From positions 1,193,211 to 1,257,210 of the forward strand of contig NW_003124893.1 of the NCBI RefSeq assembly GCF_000003605.2: a DNA stretch of 64,000 nt. Direction: 5' to 3'. Positions 58,715 to 64,000 of this stretch are shown here, piece by piece (position 1 is the stretch's first letter; each line of letters opens with the position of its first letter). Below the pieces are notes generated by a model. It made no database searches and was not told the origin of the DNA. It saw only the letters and a list, made by a program, of their open reading frames with translations. The position numbers and the translations under genes were made by a program. This DNA comes from Saccoglossus kowalevskii (taxonomy: Eukaryota > Hemichordata > Enteropneusta > Harrimaniidae).

Positions 58715-61700
58715 CTATTTCTTTTCTTCTATATATTCTAATAACTCCTCATCATTGGGGAATCTATGACAAAAGAATGCATACTTAGTATATTTAAATT
58801 AAACTACTGTTTAAAAGTTGAAGTTAAAAAAAAAACTGCTTAAAGGCGTTATTCAGAATTCGGCATTTTATTCTAAATTGGGTTTATATAAGGCATCAAT
58901 TGTTGAACGGTTTGTATCCATTACAATTTGTACTCTGAAGTTGAGCTTCCGAGCACATACAAAATAGCATGAGAGGCAGCAGGGCGTACAACTTTCACCA
59001 CTCGTTCAACCGAGAGTCGTTTATTCTTTCGTAATTGTCACGTTACACTTACGTCTAGTTTAATCGATGACACATTAAAACGCACGTAATGTTAATTTGT
59101 TGGTCCAAAGTACACTGTGATTGGTAAATGTGTTATGCATATAATTCAGTCAGACATTACTTCATAGAAAAATGACTTCATGATGACAATTACAGCTCGT
59201 TTACCACTTTTAAAAAGAGGCAATATATATAAATATCACGAAACACAAAATTATAAAATCTATAAAACTAAGGCTACTCACTATGTGTTAGAACGGCAAC
59301 GATTCTGTGGCTAAGGCCATAATGTGAGTTCGAAGTAAAGGGGTGACTGTAGTTTAAACGGCACAAAACACATTTATTTTGAACATTTTCCTGAAAGTAA
59401 AAATATTTTTCTAAAAAGATTACATTACCTTGTTAGTGCATAATCCAAAGTGTGTTCATAACGTCTTTTCGGCCTTTCATCGTCAACGACCATATTATCC
59501 AATTTATCCAACATAATAAAGTGCTCAGCTTTTGCGAATTTGGCATCCAGAGTACGCTCTAAGAGTATCCTGATATCATCATAGCGGCGAGAATCGATGT
59601 AGTAGTTTAACATGGCGTTATTAAGGTCCGGTAATGATGAATCTATTCTTCCTGTGCGTTGGAGAATTTCACCTATAAAACGAATACAAAAAATCGCAAT
59701 GCAGTAGAAGAGCTATTTTGAGTGTGGTAGTACGGTGGCCCATAAGGACAATAGGCGATATGTAAACAACTTGTTTGATATTCAACGAGTGTCTGAGTGT
59801 GCCTCTCGGGAACCAACTCATATATTATATAAAATTAATATACTCAAATTTCTAGTGACTGAAAACTAAATTCTTATACGTGAACTTCAAAATTGTTACC
59901 TGCTTCTGAAAAGTATGGATGTGCATCGTCGTGTCTTCCGAGCAATGCATACGCGAAGGCGATGTTTTCCATCACGCATAGAACTCGCATGTGTTCGTCG
60001 TTAAACACCGTCTGTCACATTCAGAGAAACACGTTATTATTCATTTGTCTCGACGTTGACACATGACAACAATATTAACATTAAATTGCCTCATATGCGC
60101 AAGGATTCAATACAGTTAGTTATCCAAGATATTTATTATTTTCTCTTATGAATACTACGGGAGAATTTTTAGCCCGGTAATTTAAATGAGATTGCATTTA
60201 TATTCAAATGTCAAGCATTATATTTCGTTCGAGATTGCGACTGTTAAGAAATTAATCATAATCAAAATTATGCATATTGCAATTTTAGTAAAAGAATTAG
60301 ATAATACTGATGTCATACCTTGAATATTTGCAATGCTCGTTCATACATATCCAAAGCTGATAAATAATTTCTTTGTGATTGGCAAAACATTCCCCAGTTC
60401 ATTAGTTTCTCAGCAACATCGGGATGTTGATCACCAAGAGCTTTCACAGTCAAGTCATGCACTCTACGCGAAAAAGAACACATCAAAACAATTGCATAGT
60501 TGCTCGGAAATGTGAAAAGGAAATACTGCATCGATATTTGGACAATGTATTATATACGCCACATTGTGTAAATTATTGCGAATTCCGATGCACACAATAA
60601 CTCCCACAATGCATTGCAAATTATTATTAGTGACCAGCGTACATAACATAACCGATTAATACTTGGCTTTTACAATATTTACCTTTCATATATTTTACCC
60701 GCTTTATCACACTGTTTCAAATTCATGTAGCAACTAGCTAGATTGCTTAATGCTTCTGCGACATCAGGATGGAATCGACCAAAATAATATACTTCGTATA
60801 CCTGAAAAAAATAAGAAAAATATGCATACATACACTTTTTTCCAGTTTTACCAGAGGAACACATTATACCGAATACTACATACAAACTGCATGTATTACG
60901 AGGGGGTATATTTACTTCAATTGCTTGGTTCAAGTACTCTATAGCTTCTTCGAACCTCGTTGTGTGGAATAACAGAGTCCCAATGTTGTTGAGAGAATCG
61001 CCAATAAGTATATGATTCTCATCTAGGGTAGCGCGACGTATTTCTAGAACCTTTTCATAAAGTTTCTTCGCCTATTTAAAACAAAAATAAAACAATCTTC
61101 ATCAAATCTAAAATATGCTCTCATTTTCCTTATTAAATATATTCGGTGGAATATAATATCTTTGGCGATCGACATGATGGATCCAATAATATTCGTACCT
61201 TCTTGTTTTACACATATATGTGAAATGAATGGATTTAAACAACACTATTGAACAGAGGTATTGCTGAAAATAAACCTACAAAAAGGAAGCATAGAAAACT
61301 ATGCTGTACATGAATACTGTTATTTCCTGTGCAATTATATGCATCTTATCATGCTAATACTTGACTTACGTCATCGTGTTTCCCCTGCCGTTCATATAAA
61401 ACAGCTAGATCATTCATTATTGCACCACTGTCATCAAACCTGTCTCCGAACCTGAAGAGCAAAACATAATATTCATATGAGGATTACCTGTTTTACATTC
61501 ACAAACTTAAATAATTGGAAACGTTTCTGCACACACTAACATTTCTTGCTTGCTGGATAATTTACAGAATGCACAAATCAGTTTATATTTTGGGAAAATA
61601 AGAAGCGGCATATAGCTTAATTACATAGCTGTGTTCAAAATTGCAGTAATGTTCCTGACAATTTGGTAAAACTTTCGAGAGACGTTAGTCTGAAAGCTTC

Positions 61701-63941
61701 ACATGGAAAATGTCGCTATTTAAATTTTAACCACCTTTTTTGAAGGAGCGGATAACGCACACCAAACATCGCTTTGCTCGGCAATAATATTTGGACTTAC
61801 TTCTTATTTATTGCTAAGCATTTGTGGAATATCCGTTCACTTTCATCGAAGTTCTCCGTGTCGCTATATGAGATTGCAAGTTTATTTAACGTGTTATAGT
61901 TCAGTGTCGCTGCGTTGGTGTCAACAAGTAATTCTTCCTCTGTATATGCATATTTCTATGAAAATACAGCTCAGAATTAGAATAGAATAAACCAACGAAA
62001 TGAACATATTCTAAAAGCCACATTAGCATAATCTAGGAATACACGCTTATTAACAATAAAATTATCTCAAAATACATAAAAGAGATATTTATTTGTTATT
62101 ATTTAGGCCTTATTGAACTAACAATATAATAATATATTTACTTGTATACACAAATATTATGGTAGTAACTTTTATAGAATGTCGGAATCACGTTTTATCC
62201 CTATTGCTTGAATTAATAGAATACCTGAAGTCGCAACACTCTTTTGAGAACTGGTATGCACTCCCTAGGATGACCACTGTTGTATATTAATTCACCAATT
62301 GCATACACAACTGCTAACAACTGAGAAAATATAAGGTGCAAATTGCGTTAGTGCAAATAATGCACTATGCAAGAAAGCCGTTTATACCTAGTGTAGAATA
62401 GTCATACATTTTTAATGAGGTCAATTGACTATATATGGGTTTTAAATATATTGATTAGCCCAACGTCTTCAAAAAAGTATTGCTTGCATGTCTCAATCTG
62501 CAATAGTGCTATTTAAGCATTTTAATGAGATCATATAATCATACATGGTTATTAAATATGCTGCTCATATCCAGTGTGCAATGTCTTCAATATAACACTG
62601 TGTGAATGTTTCTATTTGTAATTGTGTTCTTGATATGTTTGATATGTTTCAACACCGACGCACAGACGTGTTGTTGGACGCTGGCAACTATTATATCCCA
62701 GCCCACAAATAACCCATTCTTCAACTGATAGACAGCTAATAAGCCATGTCAAAAGGAATGCACGCGACATCAAGCGAACGATGCTAAATCGTGCGATGGT
62801 GTCCATTGGCATCACCAATAGCTTTGTTCTTGGAATTTGTTTATGAAGATTCGTTCCATATGCATCTACAAAAGTATAGTGAGTGTTTACCCATTATGGA
62901 CAAGCTTAGCTGTTAGAATATTTAATTTGCTCACCTCTTTTGCTGGGGATTTTACCTCATTATATTTCTCAAACCACTCTGTGTACATGTTTGCCACTTG
63001 TTTATCAACAGATTTCATATACAAATCAGATATTTCATTGCCTTTGCTATCTAAATAATTCCAATATTCATATAAATCGTATTTCCCATCAGTGCTGCAA
63101 TAGAACAAGATGAGAAATGAATAATTTAACAGAATCACAAATTACATGTAAACAATAAACACGAGATTCGAACGGGCCTTGCCATTATAAGCAGACGCGC
63201 TCCACATTAGTTCATAGGTGTTACACCATTGTTTGCAAAACAAGTTGTATTGTAACAACTTCAGAAAGGTTCTGATTTCAAATCGAAGTTGATGATACCA
63301 ATTTTGTTTTAATGATATATTGAAATATGATGTCATCATTTCACTTATTTCAGAAATTTATAAGTCTATATTATTTACACTACCGCGACTACTTAAAATC
63401 TCCGAAAATAATATATCGTATATTACACTGCATTAATGACCAGAATGCTTTAATATCAAGATTGCAGTTACACAAAAACTACGATACAGACATACACTGT
63501 ATACACCAATAAACCACTACTTAACTTACTCAGAAAACATGGACATAAAAAGCCCCAAGTGCGTGAGACACTTTTTCATCTGCTCGTTGTCTTTCAGTTT
63601 ATTCAGTAACCATGGTAACTCATCAACTATCCTATACACCACTTTTATATCTTTGTTAAACGTGTCTCCTACTCCCTGCACAGTGAAGATTAATTTAATT
63701 ATTTATATCGTATTGCTTTCTTTCGATCCCATAAATTAATAATATACTATAATCAATTAGTTAAGTATTCAATTAAAATAGTGTTTAGTTCAAACAATTA
63801 TGTGGAAGAGAGAGTCGTAAAATACTTACATCTAGACTGCCTTGAAAATAACTGGAAACCATTCTCGTATACAAGACTCTTGTGCCTTCATCGTCACAAT
63901 ATCGATCGTATACTGTTGCCAACAATTCGTCATAAGCAAAA
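58715..63941 (-). CDS. Gene C: third nephrocystin-3-like TPR paralog, 3' 12 exons, early stop
   Basis: Exons 5' to 3': 63941-63830, 63675-63530, 63094-62935, 62320-62225, 61955-61801, 61451-61370, 61071-60916, 60801-60683, 60463-60319, 60011-59900, 59672-59429, 58763-58715. All have AG/GT borders and join to 524 residues plus stop. They match gene B exons 13-23 in order, phase and mostly exact length. TPR signatures include NHILIGDSLNNIGTLLF, FHPDVAEALSNLASCYMNLK and QHPDVAEKLMNWGMF. The last exon (RFPNDEELLEYIEEKK, TAG) replaces exons 24-26 of B, so the second TPR block and acidic tail are absent. The DUF4062 and NTPase exons should lie beyond the right edge. The early end is a clean splice into a short terminal exon and not an obvious break. 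Divergence from A and B is larger than between A and B. Confidence 0.9.
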
Positions 63942-64000
63942 CTGTCCAATACAAAAAAATACATGCGACTTAATACGTTAATTACAATATAATCCAGATG

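Noticed and set aside
1-64000. Retrovirus-like, LTR or Polinton elements and tRNA genes
   Set aside because: I looked for reverse-transcriptase, integrase and capsid signatures, long terminal repeats and cloverleaf boxes and recognised none.

Overview
This is AT-rich invertebrate nuclear DNA: long GT-AG introns, penta- and tetranucleotide microsatellites, minisatellites, short inverted-repeat elements and two assembly gaps. The gene content fits a marine invertebrate: a local cluster of nephrocystin-3-like STAND/TPR genes plus intronless ELOVL6-type elongases. A hemichordate such as an acorn worm is my best guess, but this is inference and is not proven by the sequence.

Three paralogous multi-exon genes dominate. 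Gene A (+ strand, 435 to about 27200) enters from the left edge and lacks its N-terminal exons here. Gene B (- strand, 54209 down to 31498) is complete. I could place 26 exons joined in consistent phase into a 1420-residue protein: a DUF4062 (TIR-like) head, a NACHT/STAND-type P-loop NTPase, an alpha-helical middle, TPR repeats and a long acidic tail. Gene C (- strand, right edge down to 58715) shows its last 12 exons and ends early with a short tail. A and B are convergent. B and C are tandem on the same strand. Exon lengths and phases are nearly the same in all three, so they arose by duplication of an intron-bearing gene. Two separated exons of A and B are about 97% identical while their neighbours are much more diverged, which suggests patchy gene conversion.

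A 10.7-kb intron of gene A holds two intronless ELOVL6-like fatty-acid elongase genes on the opposite strand. Both have the HxxHH box and a C-terminal dilysine ER-retrieval motif. Both also share an upstream DR1-type nuclear-receptor site followed by CATATGYAAAT. The same intron carries a 1.8-kb minisatellite with 21-bp units.

Gene A exon 22181-22299 is flanked by kilobase-scale arrays of another 21-bp minisatellite in opposite orientations, so the pre-mRNA should fold into a long hairpin around this one exon. The upstream array is split by a 465-bp inverted-repeat element with a TAA target duplication. Other repeats include a TA-flanked MITE family (CTGTAAAATAC ends), a fold-back element in two copies, a family with a hairpin end, a SINE-like sequence and a decayed RecQ-helicase fragment. 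I recognise no tRNA, rRNA or CRISPR array and no retrovirus-like or Polinton element.
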